From assembly GCA_017505505.1 (NCBI GenBank), contig JAFVPA010000047.1, positions 1 to 27,358 of the forward strand: 27,358 nt of DNA, read 5' to 3'. Both the position numbers and the translations under genes were made by a program. Each line of letters begins with the position of its first letter. Position 1 is the stretch's first letter. Shown here piece by piece: positions 13,555 through 20,703 of the stretch. This stretch comes from Oscillospiraceae bacterium. GTDB lineage: Bacteria; Bacillota_A; Clostridia; Oscillospirales; Oscillospiraceae. Under the pieces are notes generated by a model. That model worked only from the letters and a program-made list of their open reading frames with translations, did no database searches and was not told where the DNA came from.

Positions 13555-13638
13555 TGTCATTGCGAACCAGTGCACACACTGGTGTGGCAATCTCCCCCCT
13601 CAGGGGATCGCCACGTCGCTGCGCTCCTCGCGATGACA
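13555..13638. repeat. 84-bp imperfect palindromic intergenic repeat (MITE/REP-like)
   Basis: Outer arms TGTCATTGCGA (13555-13565) and TCGCGATGACA (13628-13638) pair with one mismatch. Inside are GTGTGGCAATC and GGGGATCGCCAC, also complementary with mismatches, plus the short palindrome CCAGTGCACACACTGG. There is no coding content. Elements beginning TGTCATTGCGA and ending in its complement are, from general knowledge, dispersed in Oscillospiraceae genomes. It lies 9 nt from the ffh stop and may act as its transcript end. Confidence 0.75.
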
Positions 13639-13646
13639 TGGATATC

Positions 13647-14999
13647 TTACAGGCCGGGGAATCCGCCGCCGAAGCCGCCCATGCGGCTCATGCGCTTCAT
13701 CTTGCGGCCCATGCCGGGACCGGAGAACTGCTTGATCAGCTTGCGCATCTGCTCAAAGCTCTTCAGCAGCTTGTTCACGTCCTCGACTCTGACACCGGCA
13801 CCGGCGGCGATGCGCTTCTTACGGCTGGCACCGATGATCTCGGGCTTTTCCCGTTCCCGGGGGGTCATGGAGAGGATAATGGCCTCGGTATGGGCCATGG
13901 CCTTCTCGTCCATTTTCACACCCTTCAAGTTTGCTCCGCCGGGCATCTGGGCCAGAATTTCTTCCATGGAACCCATGGAACGCATCTGCACCATCTGCTC
14001 GTAGAAGTCCTGGAGGGTGAATTTGTTGGTCTTCAGCTTCTCCTCCATGTCGGCGGCCTTCTTGGCATCGAATGCCTTCTCTGCCTTCTCAATGAGGGTC
14101 AGCATATCGCCCATGCCCAGGATCCGGCTTGCCATCCGGTCGGGATGGAAGGGCTCGATATCCTCCAGCTTTTCGCCCATACCGGCGAACTTGATGGGCT
14201 TTCCGGTGATGGCCTTGACAGACAGGGCCGCACCGCCTCGGGCATCGCCGTCCAGCTTACTCAGCATAACGGAATCGATGTCCAGCCACTCGTTGAAGCT
14301 CTGGGCCGCATTCACGGCATCCTGACCGGTCATGGCGTCGATGACCAGCATGATCTCGTCAGGCTTAACGGTGGCTTTGATGTTCTTCAGCTCGTTCATC
14401 AGCGCCTCGTCCACATGCAGGCGACCGGCGGTGTCCAGGAACACCATATCATGGCCGTGCTGGCGGGCGTAGAGGACAGCTTCCTTTGCCGTCTGAACGG
14501 GATCCTGGGTACCCTTCTCAAAGACGGGGATGCCCAGCTTTTCGCCGCAGACCTTCAGCTGCTGAATGGCTGCGGGACGGTAGATATCACAGGCCACCAG
14601 CAAGGGGTTCCGGCCCTGACGCTTCTGCAGGCCAGCCAGCTTGGAGCCGTTTGTGGTTTTACCTGCACCCTGCAGGCCTACCAGCATAACGACGGTAGGA
14701 CCGTTGGGATTGATGGTGATGTGCTTGGTATCGCTGCCCATAAGCTTGCACAGCTCCTCGTTGACGATCTTCACGATCATCTGGGCAGGGGTGAGAGATT
14801 CCAGGACTTCGGTATCGACGCAGCGGGCCGTGACGGACTTGGTAAAATCCTTGACCACCTTGTAGCTGACGTCTGCTTCCAGCAGTGCCATACGGATCTC
14901 CCGCATAGCCTCCTTCACGTCGGCCTCTTTCAGACGGCCCTTGCCGCGAAGCTTTTTGAAGGTGGCAGAAATCTTTTCGGTTAAGCCTTCAAATGCCAT
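13647..14999 (-). CDS. ffh: Signal recognition particle GTPase Ffh (SRP54)
   Basis: A 450-aa Ffh, which binds 4.5S/scRNA and signal peptides and targets ribosomes to the membrane via FtsY. N domain at residues 1-90; G domain with P-loop GLQGAGKTT at 108-116, DTAGR, and TKLDGDARGG-type motif (here SKLDGDARGGAAL); methionine-rich M domain from about 300 with SMGSMEEILAQMPG and the RNA-binding helices (MTPREREKPEIIGASRKKRIAAG). The C-terminus is Gly/Met-rich (GGFGGGFPGL). ATG 14999 lies 3 nt after the ylxM stop with GGAG upstream, so the two are co-translated. Complete and of normal length. Confidence 0.97.
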   Translation of the reverse strand: MAFEGLTEKISATFKKLRGKGRLKEADVKEAMREIRMALLEADVSYKVVKDFTKSVTARCVDTEVLESLTPAQMIVKIVNEELCKLMGSDTKHITINPNGPTVVMLVGLQGAGKTTNGSKLAGLQKRQGRNPLLVACDIYRPAAIQQLKVCGEKLGIPVFEKGTQDPVQTAKEAVLYARQHGHDMVFLDTAGRLHVDEALMNELKNIKATVKPDEIMLVIDAMTGQDAVNAAQSFNEWLDIDSVMLSKLDGDARGGAALSVKAITGKPIKFAGMGEKLEDIEPFHPDRMASRILGMGDMLTLIEKAEKAFDAKKAADMEEKLKTNKFTLQDFYEQMVQMRSMGSMEEILAQMPGGANLKGVKMDEKAMAHTEAIILSMTPREREKPEIIGASRKKRIAAGAGVRVEDVNKLLKSFEQMRKLIKQFSGPGMGRKMKRMSRMGGFGGGFPGL

Positions 15000-15002
15000 G
15001 GG

Positions 15003-15347
15003 TTACTCCTCTAATATCGAAACAGCAGCGCGGATGCGCTGAACGGATGCTAAGACCGCCGGATCGGAAGAGGCGTCAAGTACGGCCGCGGCGTCCAGGA
15101 TCTCCCGAACAGCTCTGCGTATCTGCATATCCCGTTTGACACTTCCGATATTCTCTTCCATCCGACGCAGGAGGGCCTCTGTCCGGGTCAGATTGTCATT
15201 CACCGCCTGGCGGCTGACACCCATCTCCTCGGCGATCTCTCCCAGGGAGAGATCCTGATTATACCGCATGTCAAAGCAGTCCCGCTGCTTTTCCGTAAGC
15301 ATGCCGCCGTAATGATCAAACAGCAGTGCCAATTCCCATGCGCTCAT
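15003..15347 (-). CDS. ylxM: YlxM/p13-like helix-turn-helix protein
   Basis: A 114-aa protein. LTEKQRDCFDMRYNQDLSLGEIAEEMGVSRQAVNDNL (about residues 17-53) is a sigma-region-4-like HTH, the hallmark of YlxM, encoded just before ffh in most Firmicutes and thought to modulate SRP function. ATG 15347 has AAGGAGG 6 nt upstream; the open frame reaches 15368 without support. The promoter lies at 15393-15421. A palindrome CAAGGTAATTCCCTTG with one mismatch (15366-15381) lies between promoter and RBS. Confidence 0.92.
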   Translation of the reverse strand: MSAWELALLFDHYGGMLTEKQRDCFDMRYNQDLSLGEIAEEMGVSRQAVNDNLTRTEALLRRMEENIGSVKRDMQIRRAVREILDAAAVLDASSDPAVLASVQRIRAAVSILEE

Positions 15348-15392
15348 TGGTGACCTCCTTGCTGTCAAGGTAATTCCCTTGAAGCCGGGGGT

Positions 15393-15421
15393 ATTATAGC
15401 ATACAGCACAGAGGATGTCAA
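15393..15421 (-). promoter_or_regulatory. sigma-A promoter of ylxM-ffh
   Basis: On the minus strand TTGACA (15421-15416), 17-nt spacer, TATAAT (15398-15393), all consensus. Confidence 0.88.
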
Positions 15422-15444
15422 GTATTTTTTCTTTACATTACAAA

Positions 15445-15729
15445 TTAGTTTCTTCTTTTTTGTATATATTTCACGAGCACATAAACACTCCAAGCAAATA
15501 CCAATGCCGTCAGCCAAACCTGTCCGATTACCGCCAAAATATAAACAGATAAAACCAGATTCAGAGCAGAATCCCGCGTCAAAAAGTAAACCGCCCAGCC
15601 GACCGCTTCCGCCACACAAACCATGGCTGTAGGCGCCAAACGTATCCACTTTCTCCTGCTTTTAAAGCAGAGCAGCAACTGAATGCAAAAGAATACCACA
15701 CCAATTACCAGAACCAATGGAAATGCCAT
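15445..15729 (-). CDS. Small integral membrane protein (about 3 helices), unknown function
   Basis: A 94-aa hydrophobic protein: MAFPLVLVIGVVFFCIQLLL, a basic loop (FKSRRKW), then two further hydrophobic segments and the tail KYIQKRRN. ATG 15729 has AAGG 8 nt upstream. The longer frame to 15768 reads back through a 28-bp palindromic repeat and is not credible as a start. Family not recognised. It lies downstream of the 45-aa membrane protein on the same strand, with the repeat between them. Confidence 0.6.
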   Translation of the reverse strand: MAFPLVLVIGVVFFCIQLLLCFKSRRKWIRLAPTAMVCVAEAVGWAVYFLTRDSALNLVLSVYILAVIGQVWLTALVFAWSVYVLVKYIQKRRN

Positions 15730-15753
15730 ATGCCACACCTTCTTTCTTTTATC

Positions 15754-15781
15754 GTAGGGCGTGGTCATAACCCCGCCCTAC
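15754..15781. repeat. 28-bp palindromic repeat, copy 1
   Basis: GTAGGGCG...CGCCCTAC with central GGTCATAACC. It shares the core GTGGTCATAACCCCGCC with the copy at 22932-22959. Confidence 0.75.
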
Positions 15782-15788
15782 ATATATG

Positions 15789-15926
15789 CTAATTCACAAA
15801 ACACCCAACCAATGCAATCAGCACGCCGACTGCTGCCAGAGCAATCGCAATGATATGGTTTGTTCCAAAGGAAACACCCAACAGGCCAAGGGTAATTCCC
15901 AGCAATCCCAGTTTGATCCCTTTCAT
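15789..15926 (-). CDS. 45-aa hydrophobic small protein coupled to the acetyltransferase gene
   Basis: MKGIKLGLLGITLGLLGVSF, GTNH, then a second hydrophobic helix ending GCFVN. It has two membrane-spanning segments with almost no soluble part. GGGAGG lies 7 nt before ATG 15926. The ATG is one base after the TAA of the GNAT gene, so translation is very probably coupled. Too short for most automatic callers. Similar tiny hydrophobic ORFs are common in Clostridia; no function is known to me. Confidence 0.7.
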   Translation of the reverse strand: MKGIKLGLLGITLGLLGVSFGTNHIIAIALAAVGVLIALVGCFVN

Positions 15927-15927
15927 G

Positions 15928-16578
15928 TTACGTCCTCCCAACTTCGTACCACCGGGTGATCTCCGCCGTTTTCAGAAATCCCAGCCGTTCATAGAGCCGG
16001 ATGGCCCGTGCATTGGTGGAGGCCACTTCCAGACGGAGCTGTCCATCCTCTGTCAATGTGGCCAGCGTCCGCAGGACCGTCTCCCCCGCACCCTTTTTGA
16101 CAGCCGCCACCGCCAATAGGATACCATCCTCTATCCAGCCGATGCCCAGCAGCGCTCCGTTCCGGTGAACGAAATAGGCCCCGCCGCTTTGCAGGATCCT
16201 TTTTTCATCCCGGCTCTCCAGAGTCTCCGAATTATCTACCCGGCGCATGGCTTCATTATATATGGTACGCCACTTTGAAACCGTTTCCTCCGTGACCGGA
16301 AACAGGCAGGCCTCCCGCTCCGGTTCCGGACAGACAGACCCCCGCATCTCATACACCGCGGTATACAGGGGATACTCCACCAACCGGGAATGATCGGCCG
16401 CAAAAATACGCTCTGCTCCCGCCATTCGGCAAAAAGAAACACATTCTTGCAAATGTTCCTCGAAAAAATCCTCCTGAACGTCCCGGATACGGATATATGC
16501 CGCATTTTTGTACGGAATCTCCTTTAAAAACAGGCTAGATACCCCATATTCGGTTGTGAAAATCGGAAAATCACGCAT
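15928..16578 (-). CDS. GNAT-family N-acetyltransferase
   Basis: A 216-aa protein. The C-terminal half is a GNAT fold: GGAYFVHRNGALLGIGWIEDG, VKKGAGETVLRTLATL (acetyl-CoA binding loop, in a degenerate form) and LRLEVASTNARAIRLYERLGFLKT, the typical C-terminal signature. The N-terminal half (residues 1-95) is a less conserved region with AGAERIFAADHSRLVEYPLY. ATG 16578 has AGGGG upstream. The promoter is at 16601-16629, and the 45-aa membrane protein follows 1 nt behind. Substrate unknown. Confidence 0.82.
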   Translation of the reverse strand: MRDFPIFTTEYGVSSLFLKEIPYKNAAYIRIRDVQEDFFEEHLQECVSFCRMAGAERIFAADHSRLVEYPLYTAVYEMRGSVCPEPEREACLFPVTEETVSKWRTIYNEAMRRVDNSETLESRDEKRILQSGGAYFVHRNGALLGIGWIEDGILLAVAAVKKGAGETVLRTLATLTEDGQLRLEVASTNARAIRLYERLGFLKTAEITRWYEVGRT

Positions 16579-16600
16579 TTTTACCCCTCCATTTTCTATT

Positions 16601-16629
16601 ATGATATCACCCCCGGTTCCATCGTGCAA
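16601..16629 (-). promoter_or_regulatory. Promoter of the GNAT gene
   Basis: On the minus strand TTGCAC (16629-16624), 17-nt spacer, TATCAT (16606-16601). Confidence 0.6.
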
Positions 16630-16759
16630 GATGGTATTTTCCGGAAATCCCCCTTTTTTCTTTGTACATTTTGCACATCATTAAGTAGCTTTTACCGGTG
16701 ATAAAATTGATTCTTCGTCCAATTTTTGATAAAATGTTAGATATTTTCTTATTTAGGGC

Positions 16760-16787
16760 TTGATTTCCGGATAAAAATATGTATAAT
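16760..16787 (+). promoter_or_regulatory. Promoter of the 76-aa protein gene
   Basis: TTGATT (16760-16765), 16-nt spacer, TATAAT (16782-16787). The upstream stretch is A/T-rich, as in strongly expressed genes. Confidence 0.75.
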
Positions 16788-16829
16788 ACAACTCATGCAA
16801 ACCGATTTGAACGAAAGGAGGTTCATTCC

Positions 16830-17060
16830 ATGAAGAAGATCATCTGCAAGAAGGAGTACGACACCGAGACCGCTACCCTGATCCAGAAGTACACTGTTGG
16901 TTCTTTCGGCGATCCTGCTGGCTACGAGGAATCCCTGTTCCAGACTCCCGAAGGCCTGTACTTCGTCTACGGCGTTGGCGGCGAGGCTTCCAAGTATCCC
17001 ACCGAGGATATTCAGCGCCTGGCCAAGACCAAGGTCAAGGAGTGGAAGGAGAACCACTAA
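16830..17060 (+). CDS. 76-aa protein, probably highly expressed, unknown function
   Basis: The protein begins MKKIICKKEYDTETATLIQK and contains YEESLFQTPEGLYFVYGVGGEASKY. The ETLY/SLF-T-x-x-G-x-x-F-x-YG-x-GG pattern resembles small proteins often seen on clostridial plasmids and integrative elements. The codon choice is strongly biased (CTG, AAG, GGC, GAG, TTC throughout), like the ribosomal protein genes here. AAAGGAGG at 16814-16821 is a full ribosome site, the promoter has a perfect -10, and a good terminator follows. All this predicts an abundant protein. I cannot assign a function. Confidence 0.75.
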   Translation: MKKIICKKEYDTETATLIQKYTVGSFGDPAGYEESLFQTPEGLYFVYGVGGEASKYPTEDIQRLAKTKVKEWKENH

Positions 17061-17073
17061 TTCTCATACATAG

Positions 17074-17105
17074 AAAAGGAGTCTGCGCAAGCAGGCTCCT
17101 TTTGT
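17074..17105 (+). terminator. Terminator of the 76-aa protein gene
   Basis: AAAAGGAGTCTGC-GCAA-GCAGGCTCCTTTTG: stem of about 12 bp with one G-T pair, GNRA-type loop, T run. Confidence 0.85.
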
Positions 17106-17166
17106 TTCGTTCTTGACAAATGTGATATGATATTAGTTGAAAATCCGTATTAGAAAGTTGACAGCT

Positions 17167-18057
17167 ATGAAACGTATTTTTTCCCTTATCCTGTTGTGCG
17201 CACTTGCTTTGGCCGGATGCGCTGCTAAGGAACCTCCTGCGCAGATTGCCGCCACCACACTGCCGGTCTATGAATTCACCTCCCGGCTCTGCCAGGGAAC
17301 AGACTTGACAGTCACCCGGCTGGTGACGGAAGAGGTCTCCTGTCTTCACGACTATTCCCTGAATGTCCGGCAAGTCAAAGCGGCAGAAGCGGCAGATGTT
17401 ATCATCATCTCCGGGGCTGGACTGGAGGAATTCATGGAAGACCTGCTGGCCGGCAAAGAGGCCATCGACGCATCGGAAGACATTGCGCTGCTCTGTCCCG
17501 AAGAGGGCCATGACCACACACACGAAGAACATGACCATGAACACGACGGCCATCATCATGACCAGGACCCTCACCTCTGGCTTTCCCCCCTCCATGCCCG
17601 GGATATGGCCTTCAACATCTGGAAGGGGCTTTGTGAGCAATACCCGGACCATGCAGAAATCTTTACAGAAAATCTCCATGGGCTGCGCGCTGAACTGGAC
17701 GAGCTGTATTTCTATGGCCGGGAACAGCTGGAAAACCTGTCCTGTCGGGACCTGATCACCTTCCACGACGGATTCGCCTACTTCGCCCAGGCCTTTGACC
17801 TGCATATTCTGGAAGCGGTGGAGGAAGAGTCCGGAAGCGAGGACTCCGCAAAGGAATTGATCCATTTAATAGAAGAAGTGGAACACCACGATCTTCCCGC
17901 TATCTTTACCGAGAAAAGCGGCAGCGTCTCCGCCGCCGGGATCATCGCCCGGGAGACAGGTTGCGGCACCTTCCAGCTGGACATGGCCATGGCGGGAGAC
18001 AGCTATTTTGAAGCCATGTATCATAACATCGACACCATCAAGGAGGCTTTGGGATGA
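17167..18057 (+). CDS. znuA: Zinc ABC transporter substrate-binding lipoprotein
   Basis: A 296-aa cluster A-I (ZnuA/TroA-like) metal-binding protein. The N-terminus is a lipoprotein signal (LALAGC, Cys18). A His/Asp/Glu-rich loop (HDHTHEEHDHEHDGHHHD, about 115-133) is typical of zinc rather than manganese binders. DPHLWLSP follows, then LITFHDGFAYFA with a metal-ligand His and FTEKSGS near the end. Open reading continues back to TTG 17137, but ATG 17167 starts the signal peptide; the ribosome site is weak (GAAAG). The last four bases overlap the start of the ATPase gene (ATGA), so the cluster is an operon. Confidence 0.92.
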   Translation: MKRIFSLILLCALALAGCAAKEPPAQIAATTLPVYEFTSRLCQGTDLTVTRLVTEEVSCLHDYSLNVRQVKAAEAADVIIISGAGLEEFMEDLLAGKEAIDASEDIALLCPEEGHDHTHEEHDHEHDGHHHDQDPHLWLSPLHARDMAFNIWKGLCEQYPDHAEIFTENLHGLRAELDELYFYGREQLENLSCRDLITFHDGFAYFAQAFDLHILEAVEEESGSEDSAKELIHLIEEVEHHDLPAIFTEKSGSVSAAGIIARETGCGTFQLDMAMAGDSYFEAMYHNIDTIKEALG

Positions 18058-18806
18058 AATTTGATATCCACGGCGGTTCCTGCGGACATTCCTGCTGCCT
18101 TCGGGTTGAGCACATGTCCGTGAAGATCGGAACTGACAGTATTTTGCAGGATGTGAACCTCCACGTTCACTGCGGCGAGATGGTTGCCTTAATTGGTCCC
18201 AACGGCGCAGGTAAATCTACCTTTTTAAAAGCCATTCTGGGCCAGCGGGAATACGAAGGCACCATTGCCTTCTCCGAGCCGGGCCAGCGGAGCAAGAAGC
18301 CCCGGATCGGCTATGTTCCCCAAAGTCCCGCCTTCGATCCCAGTGATCCCATTTCTGTCGCGGACCTGTTTGCCTGCTGCATGAGCAGGCGGCCCGCCTT
18401 TCTGGGGCTGGGCAAGGCCATGCGGGAGACCGTTCTGGAATGTCTGGAGCGGGTCCATGGCGAAGACCTGATCGACAAGCGGGTGGGTACCCTCTCCGGA
18501 GGCGAACTGCAGCGGGTGCTGCTGGCCCTGGCTCTGGAGCCTATGCCCAATATCCTGATTCTGGATGAACCCCTGTCCGGTGTGGATGTGGAGGGTATGG
18601 AGACGTTGATGGATATGCTGGATGAGATCCGGCAGCTTTATGACCTGTCCATCCTTATGACCACCCACGATTTTTCCATGCTGCCCCGGTATGCTGACCA
18701 GGTGGTCCTGATCGACCATGGCGTAAAGATTCAGGGTACCCCCGATATGGTGCTGGACAGCGAGGAATTCCACCGGGCCTTCCACCTGAAAGGAGGCAAA
18801 GCATGA
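18054..18806 (+). CDS. znuC: Zinc ABC transporter ATP-binding protein
   Basis: A 250-aa ABC ATPase. Walker A GPNGAGKS at 48-55, Q-loop YVPQSP, signature LSGGELQRV, Walker B ILILDEPLSGVD and switch H-loop TTHD are all present. The protein starts with an unusual Cys/His-rich leader, HGGSCGHSCC (residues 6-15), before the normal ABC core, which might bind metal. Overlaps znuA by 4 nt and znuB by 4 nt. It powers import of Zn2+ through the ZnuB-like permease; specificity is inferred from the His-rich binding protein. Confidence 0.93.
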   Translation: MKFDIHGGSCGHSCCLRVEHMSVKIGTDSILQDVNLHVHCGEMVALIGPNGAGKSTFLKAILGQREYEGTIAFSEPGQRSKKPRIGYVPQSPAFDPSDPISVADLFACCMSRRPAFLGLGKAMRETVLECLERVHGEDLIDKRVGTLSGGELQRVLLALALEPMPNILILDEPLSGVDVEGMETLMDMLDEIRQLYDLSILMTTHDFSMLPRYADQVVLIDHGVKIQGTPDMVLDSEEFHRAFHLKGGKA

Positions 18807-19642
18807 GCCTTTGGTACGCAATTTGCGACTTTCTCCCCTTTGAAATGCTGCACTGGGATTTCATGAAGAACGCCCTGCTGGCGCTGCTTTTGATGGCTCC
18901 CCTGTTTGGTCTGATGTCCACCATGATCGTCACAGGCCGGATGAGCTTCTTTTCCGATGCCCTGGGCCATTCCGCTTTTACGGGCATCGCCATCGGTGCC
19001 CTCTGCGGCATCACCATGCCCACACTGGCGGCCGTGGTTTTCAGTGTGGCCTTTGCCCTGCTGTTCTCCTATGTCCGCAGCCGCTCCAACCAGGCGGCAG
19101 ATACCCTCATCGGCGTGTTTTCCAGTACCGCTGTGGCTCTGGGTATCTTTGTGGCTACCATGGGCGGCGGAAGCTTTACCAAGTATAACACCTATCTCAT
19201 CGGTGACATCCTCTCCGTCACCCCTGTGGAGATCGGAATGCTGGCGCTTGTCCTTTTGGCTGTAGTAATCTTCTGGCTGCTGTGTGCCAACCGGCTGACC
19301 TTGACCGCCATCCATCCCCAGCTGGCCTCTTCCCGGGGCATCCCTGTGGGACTGAGTCAGACTCTGTTTATTACCGCCATTGCTGTAGTGGTGACCCTGA
19401 GCATTTCCAGTGTAGGTCTGCTGATCCTGAACTCCCTGCTGGTGCTGCCCGGTGCTTCCGCCCGGAACATTGCGCGGAATTTGCAGCAATATCACGGCTT
19501 CTCTGTGCTGTTTGCCCTGATTGCGGGCATCGGCGGTCTTACTGTTTCCTATTACTTAGGCTGCTCCGCCGGAGCCGCCATCAGTCTGCTTCTGGCAGCG
19601 GTATTTGCCATCACCTTCTGCCTGCGGAAAGGGAGGGCTTAA
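18803..19642 (+). CDS. znuB: Zinc ABC transporter permease
   Basis: A 279-aa permease of the ABC-3 family (ZnuB/TroC-like) with about eight membrane helices. Diagnostic pieces: SDALGHSAFTGIAIG near residue 50, DTLIGVFSSTAVALGIF, and LLVLPGASARNIAR near residue 212. GGAGG in the end of znuC serves as its ribosome site, and ATG 18803 overlaps the znuC stop (ATGA). One base separates its stop from the next gene, trmO, so all four genes share a transcript. Confidence 0.92.
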   Translation: MSLWYAICDFLPFEMLHWDFMKNALLALLLMAPLFGLMSTMIVTGRMSFFSDALGHSAFTGIAIGALCGITMPTLAAVVFSVAFALLFSYVRSRSNQAADTLIGVFSSTAVALGIFVATMGGGSFTKYNTYLIGDILSVTPVEIGMLALVLLAVVIFWLLCANRLTLTAIHPQLASSRGIPVGLSQTLFITAIAVVVTLSISSVGLLILNSLLVLPGASARNIARNLQQYHGFSVLFALIAGIGGLTVSYYLGCSAGAAISLLLAAVFAITFCLRKGRA

Positions 19643-19643
19643 C

Positions 19644-20327
19644 ATGGATGTAAAGATTCAGGTCATTGCCCGGATGCACAGTGATTTCGCAACAAAATTC
19701 GGCATTCCCCGTCAAAGCGGCCTTGTGGAAGAGCTGCGTTCCACCATCGTCTTCGAACCGGAGTTCCGCAATCCCGACGCTCTGCGGGGAATCGAGGATT
19801 TTTCCCATCTGTGGATCATCTGGCAGTTCTCCGAAGCGGTGCGCCAGGGCTGGTCTCCCACGGTGCGTCCCCCCCGGCTGGGCGGTAACACCCGGATGGG
19901 CGTTTTCGCCACCCGTTCCCCCTTCCGTCCCAACAATCTGGGGCTTTCCAGCGTGCGTCTGCTGGGGGTGGAGCATACGGAAAAATACGGCACCGTACTC
20001 CATGTAGGCGGTGCAGACCTGATGGACGGCACGCCTATTTTTGACATCAAGCCCTACATTCCTTATGGTGACTGCCACCCGGAGGCCACCGGCGGGTTTA
20101 CCGACAAGGCCGGAGAATTTCTGCTGAAGGTTGACTTCCCGGCCGAGCTGCTGAAGATCCTGCCTGCTGAGAAACAGGACGCAGCCATTGGCGTTTTGTC
20201 CCACGACCCCCGCCCCTCTTATCAGAGGAAGCCAGACCGGGTCTATGGCCTTACCTTTGCGGGATTTGACATTCGCTTCACTGTGAAAGACGATATTCTA
20301 ACAGTTATAGAAGTAAATAACGCATAA
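19644..20327 (+). CDS. trmO: tRNA (N6-threonylcarbamoyladenosine37-N6)-methyltransferase
   Basis: A 227-aa TrmO (TsaA/YaeB) protein, which methylates t6A37 in tRNA-Thr using SAM. The core RPPRLGGNTRMGVFATRSPFRPNNLGLS is the family's SAM-site fingerprint; FDIKPYIPYGD lies downstream, and the C-terminal extension contains RPSYQRKPDRVYGLTFAG as in full-length TrmO. GGGAGG upstream and ATG 19644, one base after the znuB stop. Its place behind zinc-uptake genes is probably operon packing, although some members of this fold appear in metal-gene contexts. The 3' end carries a 28-bp palindromic repeat and a terminator. Confidence 0.93.
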   Translation: MDVKIQVIARMHSDFATKFGIPRQSGLVEELRSTIVFEPEFRNPDALRGIEDFSHLWIIWQFSEAVRQGWSPTVRPPRLGGNTRMGVFATRSPFRPNNLGLSSVRLLGVEHTEKYGTVLHVGGADLMDGTPIFDIKPYIPYGDCHPEATGGFTDKAGEFLLKVDFPAELLKILPAEKQDAAIGVLSHDPRPSYQRKPDRVYGLTFAGFDIRFTVKDDILTVIEVNNA

Positions 20328-20328
20328 T

Positions 20329-20356
20329 GTAGGACAGAGACAAACTTCCGCCCTAC
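20329..20356. repeat. 28-bp palindromic repeat, divergent copy
   Basis: GTAGGACAGAGACAAACTTCCGCCCTAC. It has the same length and ends (GTAGG...CCTAC) as the copies at 15754 and 22932, but a changed centre. Confidence 0.55.
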
Positions 20357-20366
20357 AAATTTCAAT

Positions 20367-20403
20367 AAAAACGTGCTGCGGAAGTAATCGCAGCACGTTT
20401 TTT
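20367..20403. terminator. Bidirectional terminator between trmO and the XRE gene
   Basis: AAAACGTGCTGCG (20368-20380) / CGCAGCACGTTTTTT (20389-20403): at least 12 bp of perfect stem with an 8-nt loop and T runs on both strands. Confidence 0.9.
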
Positions 20404-20605
20404 ACTCATCTCTCTGATATTCAATAACATCCTCCACCCGGCAGTCCAGGATGCGGCACAGGGTATCCAGGGTGTACATATTGATGTTCTCCCCTTTGCG
20501 GATCCGGTCCAGCTGGCCGGAGCTGATGCCGTGTTCCTTGATCAGCTTATACTGACTGATGCCCTTGCATTTCATAGTTTCCCACAGGCGGTCATAGACG
20601 ATCAT
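20402..20605 (-). CDS. Small XRE-family helix-turn-helix regulator
   Basis: A 67-aa Cro/C1-type protein: YDRLWETMKCKGISQYKLIKEHGISSGQLDRIRKGENINMYTLDTLCRILDCRVEDVIEY. It is the entire HTH domain and little else. The second ATG (20605) is preferred because AGGGG is 6 nt upstream; the first would abut the ribosome site. Divergent from the 70-aa gene with a 98-nt shared regulatory region containing two dyads, so auto-regulation of the pair is likely. Confidence 0.87.
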   Translation of the reverse strand: MIVYDRLWETMKCKGISQYKLIKEHGISSGQLDRIRKGENINMYTLDTLCRILDCRVEDVIEYQRDE

Positions 20606-20641
20606 ACGCATCCCCTCTTCTTTCCGTATTTAGCCTATTAC

Positions 20642-20682
20642 ATTGTCTGTCTCTTGACAATTGCCCGTATTCGGGCTATAAT
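20642..20682 (+). promoter_or_regulatory. Consensus promoter with dyads in and around the hexamers
   Basis: TTGACA (20654-20659), 17-nt spacer, TATAAT (20677-20682). The spacer contains the dyad GCCCG-TATT-CGGGC (20663-20676), and ATTGTC (20642-20647) pairs with GACAAT (20656-20661) across the -35. Such dyads would be good operators for the divergent XRE repressor. Confidence 0.8.
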
Positions 20683-20703
20683 GCAACCAGGAGGGAATGC
20701 GCC

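Noticed and set aside
13542..14984. Very long open frame (480 codons) on the plus strand opposite ffh
   Set aside because: It is antisense to a clear, full-length ffh, with His/Leu/Gly-rich low-information translation and no ribosome site; it arises from codon bias.
15730..15768. N-terminal extension of the 94-aa membrane protein
   Set aside because: The extension is translated from a 28-bp palindromic repeat and has no ribosome site.
17035..17865. Minus-strand frame opposite znuA
   Set aside because: Complement of the znuA coding region and its upstream gene; no RBS and no plausible domain.
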